Positions 46,012 through 54,386 of a DNA stretch of 64,000 nucleotides are shown piece by piece. Source of the stretch: Tropicibacter alexandrii (GTDB taxonomy: Bacteria; Pseudomonadota; Alphaproteobacteria; Rhodobacterales; Rhodobacteraceae). The stretch covers positions 62,001-126,000 of the forward strand of contig NZ_RCTZ02000003.1 of assembly GCF_003667315.2 (NCBI RefSeq), written 5' to 3'. The notes below the pieces were generated by a model. That model was given only the letters and a program-made list of their open reading frames with translations. It ran no database searches and was not told where the DNA came from. The first letter of the stretch is position 1. Each line of letters begins with the position of its first letter. Both the position numbers and the translations under genes were made by a program.

Positions 46012-46899
46012 ATGACCAGAACCGAGAAACTCGCCCTCGGCAGCGTGGCTGTCGGAACATTGGTTCTTGGAATCAAGACCCTCGCCTGGGCCATGACCGG
46101 GTCGGTGGCCCTGCTTTCGGACGCGGCAGAGAGCATCGTCAACGTGGCCACTGCGGTGGCGGCATTTCTGGCGGTGCGGTTGGCGGCGCGGCCAGCGGAT
46201 GACGACCACCCGTTCGGCCATCACAAGGCGGAATATTTCAGCGCGGTGCTCGAAGGCGTGCTGATCGTCGTCGCGGCGGTCTTCATCCTCAACGAGGCGT
46301 GGCAGGGCCTGCGGGCGCCGCAGATGCTGGATGCGCCGTGGCAGGGGCTGGGGGTCAACCTTCTGGCCAGCGTGGTGAATGCGGTCTGGTGCTGGGTGCT
46401 GTTGCGGGCGGCGCGGCGCTATCGCTCGCCCGCCTTGCAGGCGGATGGCAAGCACCTTTTGTCCGACGTGGTGTCGTCGGTCGGGGTGACCATCGGTGTC
46501 GTCGCCGCCGTGCTGACCGGCTGGGCTTGGCTCGATCCTGCGCTTGCGGCGGTGGTCGCCCTCAACATCTTGTGGTCAGGCTGGACGGTGGTGCGCTCTT
46601 CGGTCGGTGGCTTGATGGATGAGAGCGTGCCGGACAGCGACCTTTCGGCGATGCGCGAAGTGATCTCGACCAATGCCTATGGCGCGGTCGAGGCACATGA
46701 CCTGCGGGCGCGACACGCGGGCAGCGCGACATTCGTTGAGTTCCATTTGGTGGTGCCTGGAGAGATGACCGTCGAGGCCGCGCACGAGATCTGCGACCGG
46801 CTCGAAGAGGCGCTGAAAGCGGAGATTCTCGGGGCGCGGGTGACGATCCATGTGGAGCCGGACCACAAAGCCAAGCATACCGGGATCGTGGTGCTTTGA
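46012..46899 (+). CDS. cation diffusion facilitator family transporter
   Basis: A 295-residue CDF antiporter with about six membrane helices and a C-terminal cytosolic domain. The transport-site motifs are SDAAES in TM2 and HLLSDVVSS in TM5, and DDDHPFGHHKAEYFSA follows TM2. The S/DxxxD-HxxxD type arrangement differs between Zn, Fe and Mn exporters, so the metal is not assigned. Start at 46012 follows GAGGGA. The gene is followed by a type A repeat. Confidence 0.91.
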   Translation: MTRTEKLALGSVAVGTLVLGIKTLAWAMTGSVALLSDAAESIVNVATAVAAFLAVRLAARPADDDHPFGHHKAEYFSAVLEGVLIVVAAVFILNEAWQGLRAPQMLDAPWQGLGVNLLASVVNAVWCWVLLRAARRYRSPALQADGKHLLSDVVSSVGVTIGVVAAVLTGWAWLDPALAAVVALNILWSGWTVVRSSVGGLMDESVPDSDLSAMREVISTNAYGAVEAHDLRARHAGSATFVEFHLVVPGEMTVEAAHEICDRLEEALKAEILGARVTIHVEPDHKAKHTGIVVL

Positions 46900-46911
46900 G
46901 ACGAACGGGAA

Positions 46912-46968
46912 GGGGGCTCTGCCCCCGGCGCTGACGCGCCGCCCCCGCGGTATTTCGGGCCAGAAGAA
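46912..46968. repeat. dispersed intergenic repeat, type A copy 2
   Basis: GGGGG-CTCTG-CCCCC (46912-46926) is followed by a GGCGC/GCGCC pair, then GGTATTTCGGG (46949-46959) and AGAAGAA. It matches the layout and core words of the copy at 43976-44027. It lies 13 bp after the CDF gene stop. Confidence 0.7.
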
Positions 46969-47085
46969 ACCTGCACGGTGGAAATAACCAACGACGCGGC
47001 ACCTCGGGCGCAAGGGGATGCGCAAGACCCAGGGTGCCGCGCCGCGATGTGCCCCCGTGGAAGGGTCGGGGGCACAGGGACGGAT

Positions 47086-48201
47086 TTACGCCGCCAGCTT
47101 GGACGGGGCTGTGTAGGCGAGGTTCAGCGCCTTGGACACGGCCTCGTAGGTGATCTGGCCGGCATGGACATTGAGCCCGTTCATCAGGTGGGGATCGTCG
47201 GCGCAGGCCTGCTTCCACCCTTTGTCGGCGAGCGCCAGCATGAAGGGCATGGTCGCGTTCCCAAGCGCCAGCGTCGAGGTGCGGGCCACTGCGCCGGGCA
47301 TGTTGGCGACGCAGTAGTGCACGATGCCGTCGACCTCGTAGATCGGGTCCTGATGGGTCGTGGCGCGCGAGGTCTCGAAGCAGCCGCCTTGGTCGATGGC
47401 GACGTCGACGATCACCGCGCCGGGCTTCATCGTGGACAGTTGCGCGCGGCTGACCAGTTTGGGCGCGGCGGCACCGGGGATCAGCACTGCGCCGATGACC
47501 ATGTCGGCCTCTGCCACCATCTCGGCGGTGTTCGCGCCCGAGGCGTAGCGGGTCTTGAAGACCGAACCGAAGGCATCGTCGAGATAGCGCATGCGCGGCA
47601 GCGAGCGATCCAGAACGGTGACATCCGCGCCCATCCCGGCAGCGATGCGCGCCGCATGGGTGCCGACGACGCCGCCGCCGATCACGGCCACCTTGGCTGG
47701 GCCGACACCGGGCACGCCGCCCATCAGCACGCCACGCCCGCCATTGGCCTTTTGCAGCGACCACGCGCCCATCTGGGGCGCAAGGCGACCGGCAACCTCG
47801 GACATGGGCGCGAGCAGCGGCAGGCCGCCGCGATCGTCGGTGACGGTCTCATAGGCGATGCAAGTGGCGCCCGAGGCCATCAGGTCGCGGGTCTGCTCGG
47901 GGTCCGGGGCAAGGTGCAGGTAGGTGAACAGCAACTGGCCCTCGCGGAGCATCTTGCGTTCGACCGCTTGCGGTTCCTTGACCTTCACGACCATGTCGGC
48001 GGTGGCAAAGATTTCCTCGGCACTGTCGACGATCTTGGCACCGGCAGCCTCGTAGGCGGCATCGTCAAAGCCAGCGCCCAGACCTGCGCCCTTCTGGATC
48101 AGCACGTCATGGCCATGGGTCACGGCCTCTTGTGCCGCGTTCGGCGTGACACCGACGCGGAATTCCTGCGGCTTGATTTCGGTGGGGCATCCGATCTTCA
48201 T
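47086..48201 (-). CDS. ald: alanine dehydrogenase
   Basis: A 371-residue NAD-dependent alanine dehydrogenase. MKIGCPTEIKPQEFRVGVTP at the N-terminus, YEAAGAKIVDS, the central NAD-binding VAVIGGGVVGTHAARIA and GADVTVLDR are conserved; the C-terminal region is complete. It interconverts alanine and pyruvate plus ammonium. GGAGGACAC precedes the ATG at 48201. It is divergent from an Lrp-family gene 150 bp away, the usual arrangement for an AldR-type activator. Confidence 0.96.
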   Translation of the reverse strand: MKIGCPTEIKPQEFRVGVTPNAAQEAVTHGHDVLIQKGAGLGAGFDDAAYEAAGAKIVDSAEEIFATADMVVKVKEPQAVERKMLREGQLLFTYLHLAPDPEQTRDLMASGATCIAYETVTDDRGGLPLLAPMSEVAGRLAPQMGAWSLQKANGGRGVLMGGVPGVGPAKVAVIGGGVVGTHAARIAAGMGADVTVLDRSLPRMRYLDDAFGSVFKTRYASGANTAEMVAEADMVIGAVLIPGAAAPKLVSRAQLSTMKPGAVIVDVAIDQGGCFETSRATTHQDPIYEVDGIVHYCVANMPGAVARTSTLALGNATMPFMLALADKGWKQACADDPHLMNGLNVHAGQITYEAVSKALNLAYTAPSKLAA

Positions 48202-48351
48202 TGCGTGTCCTCCTCCAAGGGGATGTTCGCGATTTACTGCGACAGGATGACACGGGATGCTTGCAATAGGCTCCGAGACTGCGGCACAGTTCGACAGTCG
48301 CGCGCACGATCCTTCGACGCGCAAACGCTTTGACCGGAGGATTCTTCGCAT

Positions 48352-48810
48352 ATGGTGCTGGACGAGACAGATAAGCGTATCTTGCGGGTGCTTCAGCGCA
48401 AGGGCCGGATTTCCAACGCGGATCTGTCAGAACAGGTGAACCTGTCGCCGTCGGCCTGTCATCGGCGGGTGCAGCGGCTCGAAGAGGCAGGATATGTGCG
48501 CGATTACGTGGCGCTTTTGGATGCGCGAAAGCTCGGCTTTCCGACCACGGTGTTCGTCGAGATCACCCTGAGCGCGCAGGCCGACGAGGTGCTGGAGGCG
48601 TTCGAGACCGCCGTGTCGCGCGTGCCGGATGTGCTGGAATGTCACCTGATGGCGGGCACGGCGGATTACATCCTGAAGGTCGTGGCCGAGAACACCGAAG
48701 ATTTCGCCCGCATTCACCGCCAATACCTGACGCGGCTGCCCGGGGTGGCGCAGATGCAATCGTCGTTTGCCCTGCGCACCGTATTCAAGACCACGGCCCT
48801 GCCGGTTTGA
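48352..48810 (+). CDS. Lrp/AsnC family regulator, probable ald activator
   Basis: A 152-residue Lrp/AsnC protein with the N-terminal helix-turn-helix (LDETDKRILRVLQRKGRISN, LSPSACHRRVQRLEEAGYV) and the C-terminal RAM domain (ECHLMAGTADYILKVVAEN). Lrp-family proteins placed divergently from ald sense alanine or other amino acids and activate ald; that is the likely role here. CGGAGGA precedes the ATG. The shared 150-bp region should hold its binding sites. Confidence 0.92.
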   Translation: MVLDETDKRILRVLQRKGRISNADLSEQVNLSPSACHRRVQRLEEAGYVRDYVALLDARKLGFPTTVFVEITLSAQADEVLEAFETAVSRVPDVLECHLMAGTADYILKVVAENTEDFARIHRQYLTRLPGVAQMQSSFALRTVFKTTALPV

Positions 48811-48902
48811 GACAATTCCTCGGCATTTTCTCCGGTGATCGGAATCGGGGTTAAAGCGATTTTCAACTTCCGGGCGTATTCGGTTCGCCGGGGGTACGCG
48901 CT

Positions 48903-49898
48903 TTGGTCTTTTCGATCTATGGTCAGGACAACGAATTCGCCACGGCGACCGGCAGCAATGTCGGCGTGTCTCCGGGCCAGTCGTCCTTCGACTATCCGCC
49001 GAACGGGACACAGAACCTGATCATCACGACGAAGGCCGGCGACCCCGACCCGCGCCTGTTCGAGATCGGCGATACTTACGAGATCACGTGGGCTGGCACG
49101 GGTGGCGGCGGCACGATCACCGATGCGGTGGTGACGCGCAGCGACGCGGTGGGTACCGACGGCGTCATCGTCTTCGAGGGGTTGGATGAAAACGGCGATC
49201 TGGCCGAGGTGATCTGGACGCCGGGATTCGATCTGGAAAACTGGTATTGGTCGAATTTCTCGGGGGGCAATCCACCGCAATTCTTCACCACCGATCAGAA
49301 CGCGGCCTACACGCATGAATTCGTCTGTTTCGAAAAATCCGCGCGCATCCACACGCCGCGCGGTTTGATCCCGGCGGGCCGTATCAAACCGGGGGATTGG
49401 GTCTGCACATGGTCGGGCCGCAAGCAGCAGGTGCGATGGGTGGGGCAGCGCAGCGTCGCGGCGGATGGCCCGGCGGCGCCGGTGCGCTTCGACGTGGGCA
49501 CGATCGGCAATTTCAAGCCGTTGAAGCTGTCGCCGCAACATCGCGTCCTGATCGCCAGCACCGAGGCGGAACTGCTGTTCGGCGCGCGCGAGGTGCTTGT
49601 GCCGGCCATCGCTCTTGTGGATGGGGCGGGGGTGAAACAGATGCGGCGGCGCGAGGTGACCTATGTGCATATCCTGCTCGACCGGCATGACATCCTGATC
49701 TGCGAGGGCGCGCCCTGCGAAAGCCTGTTGCCCGGCTGGCGCACGCGCGACCTGCTGACCCCGGAGGACCGCGAGGCGGTGCGCGCCGCACTCAACGACG
49801 AAAGCCGCAAGCCGTGCCGCCTGATCCTGACACGATCCGAGGCGCGGGTGCTTTTGCCGAACCGGGTCACGCCGCACCGGGAGCCCGCCTTGCTATAG
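48903..49898 (+). CDS. Hint-domain-containing protein
   Basis: A 331-residue protein. The N-terminal 130 residues are Gly/Asp/Thr-rich and beta-like (DNEFATATGSNVGVSPGQ). From about 140 a Hint domain begins with the nucleophile-type Cys in FVCFEKSARIHTPRGLIPAG and carries the histidine block LKLSPQHRVLI. Such Roseobacter proteins resemble intein/hedgehog self-processing folds and are often linked to secreted RTX-type proteins; no secretion partner is near. The start is a TTG at 48903; no ATG or GTG is better placed, so the true start is not certain. Confidence 0.82.
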   Translation: MVFSIYGQDNEFATATGSNVGVSPGQSSFDYPPNGTQNLIITTKAGDPDPRLFEIGDTYEITWAGTGGGGTITDAVVTRSDAVGTDGVIVFEGLDENGDLAEVIWTPGFDLENWYWSNFSGGNPPQFFTTDQNAAYTHEFVCFEKSARIHTPRGLIPAGRIKPGDWVCTWSGRKQQVRWVGQRSVAADGPAAPVRFDVGTIGNFKPLKLSPQHRVLIASTEAELLFGAREVLVPAIALVDGAGVKQMRRREVTYVHILLDRHDILICEGAPCESLLPGWRTRDLLTPEDREAVRAALNDESRKPCRLILTRSEARVLLPNRVTPHREPALL

Positions 49899-49938
49899 GC
49901 GCCCGCACAGGCCATTGTTCGGCAAAAAAGGGGGGCAG

Positions 49939-51531
49939 ATGGCCGATTGGGATCATATCGTCGTGGGCGCGGGCAGTGCGGGCTGCGTGATGGCGAAACG
50001 TCTGGCCGAGGGCGGGCGGCGCGTGCTGCTGCTGGAGGCGGGGGGCAAGGATAGCTACCATTGGGTGCATATCCCGATGGGCTACCTCTATTGCATCAAC
50101 AACCCCCGCACCGATTGGTGCTTTCGCACCGAGGCAGAGCCGGGCCTGAACGGCCGCGCGCTGCTTTATCCGAGGGGCAAGGTGCTGGGCGGGTGCTCTT
50201 CGATCAACGGCATGCTTTATCTGCGCGGGCAGGCAGCGGATTATGATGGCTGGCGGCAGATGGGCCTGACCGGTTGGGGCTGGGACGACGTGCTGCCCTA
50301 TTTCAAGAAGTCCGAGGATTATTCCGAAGGTGCCTCCGACCTGCACGGCACGGGCGGCGAATGGCGCGTGGAACAGCAGCGCCTGCATTGGGATGTGCTC
50401 GACGACTGGCGCGAGGCGGCGCATGCCGCCGGTTTGCCCAAGGTCGAGGATTTCAACACCGGCGACAACGAGGGCGTCGGCTATTTCCGTGTCAACCAGC
50501 GCAGCGGTTGGCGGATGAACACGGCCAAGGCCTTCTTGCGGACCGCGCCGAAGGACCGGGTGCAGGTCGAAGTGAACGCGCAGGCGAAACGGCTGATCAT
50601 CGAGGACGGGCGCTGCGTCGGCGTGGTCTACGATCAGGGTGGGGTCGAGCACGCGGCGCGCTGTGGCGGTGATCTGGTGCTGTCGGCGGGGGCGATCGGT
50701 TCGCCGCAGATCCTGAAACTGTCGGGGATGGGTCCGAGGGACGAGCTGCGCGCGCATGGGATCGAGGTGCAGTACGAGGCGCCGGGGGTGGGCGCGAACC
50801 TGCAAGATCACCTGCAATTGCGCTGCGCATGGAGGCTGACAGGGGCGAAGACCCTCAACACGCTGGCCAGCACCCTGATCGGCAAAGCGATGATCGGCGC
50901 GGATTACGTCTTTCGCAGGCGCGGGCCGATGAGCATGGCGCCCTCGCAGCTGGGGGCGTTCTCCAAATCGCGCGAGGGGCTGGCGACGGCGGATCTGGAA
51001 TACCACGTGCAGCCCCTGACGCTGGAGGCGTTCGGCCAACCCTTGCACGACTTTCCAGCGATGACGGCCTCGGTCTGCAACCTGCGCCCCGAAAGCCGGG
51101 GGACGGTGACGCTGCGCTCGGGGGATTTCCGCGACGCGCCGAAGATCGCGCCGAACTATCTGTCGACGCCGGGCGACCGCCGCGTGGCAGCCGATGCGAT
51201 CCGGCAGGCGCGCCACATCATGGCGCAGGCGCCCATGGCGAAATACGCGCCGGAAGAGATGAAACCGGGCGTGTCTTTCGAGACCGACGAAGAACTCGCA
51301 CAGGCGGCGGGCGAGATCGGCACGACGATCTTTCATCCTGTGTCCACGGTGCGGATGGGGGTAGAGCCGGACGCGCCCTTGGATGCGCAGTGCCGTTTCA
51401 AGGGGATCGGGGGCTTGCGGGTGGTGGATGCCAGCGTGATGCCCGTGATCACCAGCGGCAACACCAATTCGCCGACCATCATGATCGCCGAAAAGGCGGC
51501 GGATATGATCTTGCGGGGGGCCGGGGTGTAA
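49939..51531 (+). CDS. GMC family oxidoreductase (choline dehydrogenase-like)
   Basis: A 530-residue glucose-methanol-choline oxidoreductase. FAD binding is seen in HIVVGAGSAGCVMAKRLAEG, the GMC signatures in RGKVLGGCSSINGMLYLRG and SAGAIGSPQILKLSGMG, and the C-terminal catalytic region in HPVSTVRMG and NTNSPTIMIAEKAADM. It oxidises an alcohol group; choline, polyethylene glycol and aliphatic alcohols are all possible. No betB or betI is nearby, which weakens a choline assignment. AAAGGGGGGCAG precedes the ATG at 49939. Confidence 0.9.
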   Translation: MADWDHIVVGAGSAGCVMAKRLAEGGRRVLLLEAGGKDSYHWVHIPMGYLYCINNPRTDWCFRTEAEPGLNGRALLYPRGKVLGGCSSINGMLYLRGQAADYDGWRQMGLTGWGWDDVLPYFKKSEDYSEGASDLHGTGGEWRVEQQRLHWDVLDDWREAAHAAGLPKVEDFNTGDNEGVGYFRVNQRSGWRMNTAKAFLRTAPKDRVQVEVNAQAKRLIIEDGRCVGVVYDQGGVEHAARCGGDLVLSAGAIGSPQILKLSGMGPRDELRAHGIEVQYEAPGVGANLQDHLQLRCAWRLTGAKTLNTLASTLIGKAMIGADYVFRRRGPMSMAPSQLGAFSKSREGLATADLEYHVQPLTLEAFGQPLHDFPAMTASVCNLRPESRGTVTLRSGDFRDAPKIAPNYLSTPGDRRVAADAIRQARHIMAQAPMAKYAPEEMKPGVSFETDEELAQAAGEIGTTIFHPVSTVRMGVEPDAPLDAQCRFKGIGGLRVVDASVMPVITSGNTNSPTIMIAEKAADMILRGAGV

Positions 51532-51543
51532 CCCCGGCCTACG
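51519..51543. repeat. short palindromic repeat, type B copy 2
   Basis: GGCCGGGGT (51519-51527) and ACCCCGGCC (51531-51539) form a 9-bp stem with a GTA loop, then TAC. Compared with copy 1 at 34124-34148 the outer base pair change is compensated on both arms. It lies between the convergent ends of the GMC gene and ccoS. Confidence 0.7.
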
Positions 51544-51554
51544 GGCTGTCGCGC

Positions 51555-51713
51555 CTATTGTTTGGGCTTGTCGTCGTATTCGCCGGACAGGATGCGGCGG
51601 GCGTCCCCTTCGGGGTCGTCATATTGGTTGCTGCGGATGGTGAAGACGAAGAACAGCAGCCCCGCCCCGCCAAGAACGAGCGAAATCGGGATCAGGTAGG
51701 TCAGGATGTTCAT
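51555..51713 (-). CDS. ccoS: cbb3-type oxidase assembly protein CcoS
   Basis: A 52-residue protein with one membrane helix (LIPISLVLGGAGLLFFVFTI) followed by RSNQYDDPEGDARRIL, the CcoS hallmark. It helps assemble cofactors into the cbb3 oxidase. It is the last gene of ccoGHIS, 2 bp after the ccoI stop. Confidence 0.93.
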   Translation of the reverse strand: MNILTYLIPISLVLGGAGLLFFVFTIRSNQYDDPEGDARRILSGEYDDKPKQ

Positions 51714-51715
51714 GC

Positions 51716-53902
51716 TTACCTCAGGCGTAGCGCGTTCAGCGACACGGTAATCGAGCTGGCCGACATGGCCAAGGCGGCGATCAGCGGCGAGCAGAGCCCC
51801 GCCACCGCCAGCGGCACTGCAATGATGTTGTACCATGTCGCGATGGTAAAGTTCTCCTTGATCCGGCGGGTGGCCTTGCGGGCGGTCTGCACGGCATCGG
51901 GGATCGGCGCCAGCGTGCTGCCCAGCAGCACGATATCCGAGGCCACGCGCGCCGCATCCAGCGCCGAGGCGGGCGAGATCGAGGCATGGGCGGCAGTCAG
52001 CGCGGCGGTGTCGTTCAGCCCGTCACCGACCATCAGCACATGCGCGCCATCGTTCGACAGGGCCTGAATGCGCGCGGCCTTGTCCTGCGGCAGGGCCTCG
52101 GCCAGCCAATGCTGGATGCCAAGCCGGTGCGCAAGCGACTCGACCGTGGCGGTGGTGTCGCCGGACATCAGGATCACGTCGAGACCAGCCTCTTGCAGGG
52201 CCTTCACCGTGGCCTCGGCGCCGTCGCGCAGCCGGTCGGTGAAGGTGAAGGCTTGCGCAGGCCCGTCGCCGATGCGCAGCCACGCGGCGGTCTGGTCGGT
52301 CTGGCCGCCACCGACCCAAGCGGAGCGGCCAAGGCGGACGGTCTGGCCGCGCCAAAGGGCTTCGGTGCCGTGGCCGGGGATCTCGCGGATGTCTTCGAGT
52401 TGCTCGGGCGTGATGCCTGCGTCTTGCGCGGCGCTGGTCAGGGCGCGCGACAGCGGGTGGGCAGAGCCCAACGCCAAGGCCAGCGCGATTTGCAGGTCGC
52501 GGCGGGTGAAATCGCCCAGATTGGTCAGTTCGGGCGTGCCTGCGGTTAGCGTGCCGGTCTTGTCGAAAACCACCGTGTCGACCTGTGCCAGACGCTCCAG
52601 CGCCGTCGAATCCTTGATCAGCAGACCCTTCTTGAACAACCGGCCAGAGGCGGCGGTGGTGACGGCGGGCACGGCCAGACCCAAGGCGCAGGGACAGGTG
52701 ATGATCAGCACGGCGGCGGCGATGTTCAGCGCCACGCGCAGATCGCCGGAATACAGGAACCAGCCGACGAAGCTGAGCGCGGACAGGATATGGACACCCG
52801 GCGCATAAAGCTTGGCCGCGCGGTCGGCCAGCGAGGTGTAGCGCGAGCGGCCCGATTCAGCGACCGCCACCAGATCGGCCATGCGGTGCAGCGAGGTGTC
52901 GCGCCCAACGGCGGTGGCGCGGATGGTCAGCGGGCCGGTCAGGTTGACCTCACCGGCGCTGACATCCTGACCGGGGGCGGCGTAGACCGGCAGGGTCTCG
53001 CCGGTCAGCAAGGATCGGTCGAGTTCCGAGGTGCCCTCGGCAATGACCCCATCGACGGGCATGCGGCCACCGGGGCGCACATGGATCAGGTCGCCCACGC
53101 GCAGGTCGGCCACGCTGACCTGCTCCTCGCCCTCGGGTGTCACGCGGAAGGCGCGCGGCACTTCGAGCGCGGCCAGTTCCTCGGCCGCCGAGCGCGCGAC
53201 CGAGCGCGTGCGGTGATCCAGATAGCGGCCCGTCAGCAGGAAGAAGGTCAGGGCAATCGCCGCGTCGAAATAGGCGTGTTCACCGGACAGGGTGGTTTCC
53301 CAAAGCGACGTCACCAGCGCCAGCAGGATGGCGAGCGAGATCGGCACATCCATGTTCAGGGCGCGGGCCTTCAGCGCGGTATAGGCGTTCTTGAAGAAGG
53401 GCTGGGCGGAAAACGCCACCGCCGGAACCACGATGATCGCAGAAATCCAGTGAAAGAGGTCGCGGGTCTGGCCCTCGGCCCCGGACCAGACGGCGATGGA
53501 CAGGAGCATGACGTTCATCGAGGCAAAGCCGGCCACGGCCAGCCGCATCAGCAACTCGCGCCCGGCGCGGTCGGTTGCGGTGGCGGACATCGCCGTGGTG
53601 TCGAGTTCATGCGCTTCGTAGCCCGCGCCCTCGACCACGGGGATCAGGTCTTCGGCGGTCAGGTCTGGGTCGGCCTCGATGCTGACCCGCTTCATCGTCA
53701 GGTTGACGCGGGCCGAGCGCACGCCCGGGGCCGCGCCAAGCGCGCGTTCCACCGTGGCCATGCAGGCGGCACAGTGGATGGTCGGCAGCGACAACACGAT
53801 ATGCGCCTCGGTCGGCGCGTCCATCTCGGCCAGACGTTCCGCCGCCGGGGCAGCGGAACAGGCCGGGCAGGCGGAGACGGGGGGGCGCATCGTCGCGGTC
53901 AT
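51716..53902 (-). CDS. ccoI: copper-translocating P-type ATPase CcoI
   Basis: A 728-residue heavy-metal P1B ATPase. An N-terminal CPAC motif (12-15) is followed by a metal-binding domain with HCAACMATVE (Cys44 and Cys47). The TGE loop is at 300-302, the CPC transport motif at 403-405 (ITCPCALGLA), and the phosphorylated DKTGT at 447-451. In this cluster it delivers copper for the CuB site of the cbb3 oxidase. GGAGGC precedes the ATG, which lies 1 bp after the ccoH stop. Confidence 0.96.
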   Translation of the reverse strand: MTATMRPPVSACPACSAAPAAERLAEMDAPTEAHIVLSLPTIHCAACMATVERALGAAPGVRSARVNLTMKRVSIEADPDLTAEDLIPVVEGAGYEAHELDTTAMSATATDRAGRELLMRLAVAGFASMNVMLLSIAVWSGAEGQTRDLFHWISAIIVVPAVAFSAQPFFKNAYTALKARALNMDVPISLAILLALVTSLWETTLSGEHAYFDAAIALTFFLLTGRYLDHRTRSVARSAAEELAALEVPRAFRVTPEGEEQVSVADLRVGDLIHVRPGGRMPVDGVIAEGTSELDRSLLTGETLPVYAAPGQDVSAGEVNLTGPLTIRATAVGRDTSLHRMADLVAVAESGRSRYTSLADRAAKLYAPGVHILSALSFVGWFLYSGDLRVALNIAAAVLIITCPCALGLAVPAVTTAASGRLFKKGLLIKDSTALERLAQVDTVVFDKTGTLTAGTPELTNLGDFTRRDLQIALALALGSAHPLSRALTSAAQDAGITPEQLEDIREIPGHGTEALWRGQTVRLGRSAWVGGGQTDQTAAWLRIGDGPAQAFTFTDRLRDGAEATVKALQEAGLDVILMSGDTTATVESLAHRLGIQHWLAEALPQDKAARIQALSNDGAHVLMVGDGLNDTAALTAAHASISPASALDAARVASDIVLLGSTLAPIPDAVQTARKATRRIKENFTIATWYNIIAVPLAVAGLCSPLIAALAMSASSITVSLNALRLR

Positions 53903-53903
53903 G

Positions 53904-54386
53904 TCAGCCTCCGATGCTCACTTCGAGCCGCTGTTCGAACAGCGTGCCATCCAAAGATGTGGCGGTCAGCCAGATGTCCCAGTTGCCGGGGCGGAGCGTT
54001 TCATAGACCACGTATTCGGTACCGTTGAAGCCCCAGTCCGGGTTCAGGTCCTCGGACTGGTTGGTGGGGCGGCCGATCTTGGCCGACAGCTTGGCCGCCT
54101 GAACGGGGCGGCCCGTCTCATCGGTGATCGACAGGGTGATGCGATCCTCCAGAATGCGCGCCTCGATATCCCAGCCAAGCGCCTCTTGCGCGGCGCGGCG
54201 ATCATCGAAGGTCTGGCTGGCGATATAGCCGTTTTCGACCTCGATCCCCGGGAAGGTGCGCACGGCATTCACCGCCAGCGCGATATTCACCCCGATGATG
54301 ATCCCGAAAGCGCCGACAAAGATCGCCAGAACGTGCCAGCCTGTCAGGCGGAATTCCTTTTTCGCGGGTTTTGTTGCGGCCATCAT
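53904..54386 (-). CDS. ccoH: cbb3 oxidase assembly protein CcoH (FixH)
   Basis: A 160-residue FixH protein with one N-terminal membrane helix (WHVLAIFVGAFGIIIGVNIALAV) and a periplasmic beta-domain (VENGYIASQTFDDRRAAQEA). It stabilises the oxidase subunits in assembly. The ATG lies within the overlap with the ccoG stop (4 bp). Position between ccoG and ccoI is standard. Confidence 0.93.
   Translation of the reverse strand: MMAATKPAKKEFRLTGWHVLAIFVGAFGIIIGVNIALAVNAVRTFPGIEVENGYIASQTFDDRRAAQEALGWDIEARILEDRITLSITDETGRPVQAAKLSAKIGRPTNQSEDLNPDWGFNGTEYVVYETLRPGNWDIWLTATSLDGTLFEQRLEVSIGG

Noticed and set aside
49939-51531. Choline dehydrogenase BetA
   Set aside because: GMC signatures fit, but no betB, betI or choline transporter is nearby and the family is broad, so only a general GMC call is supported.
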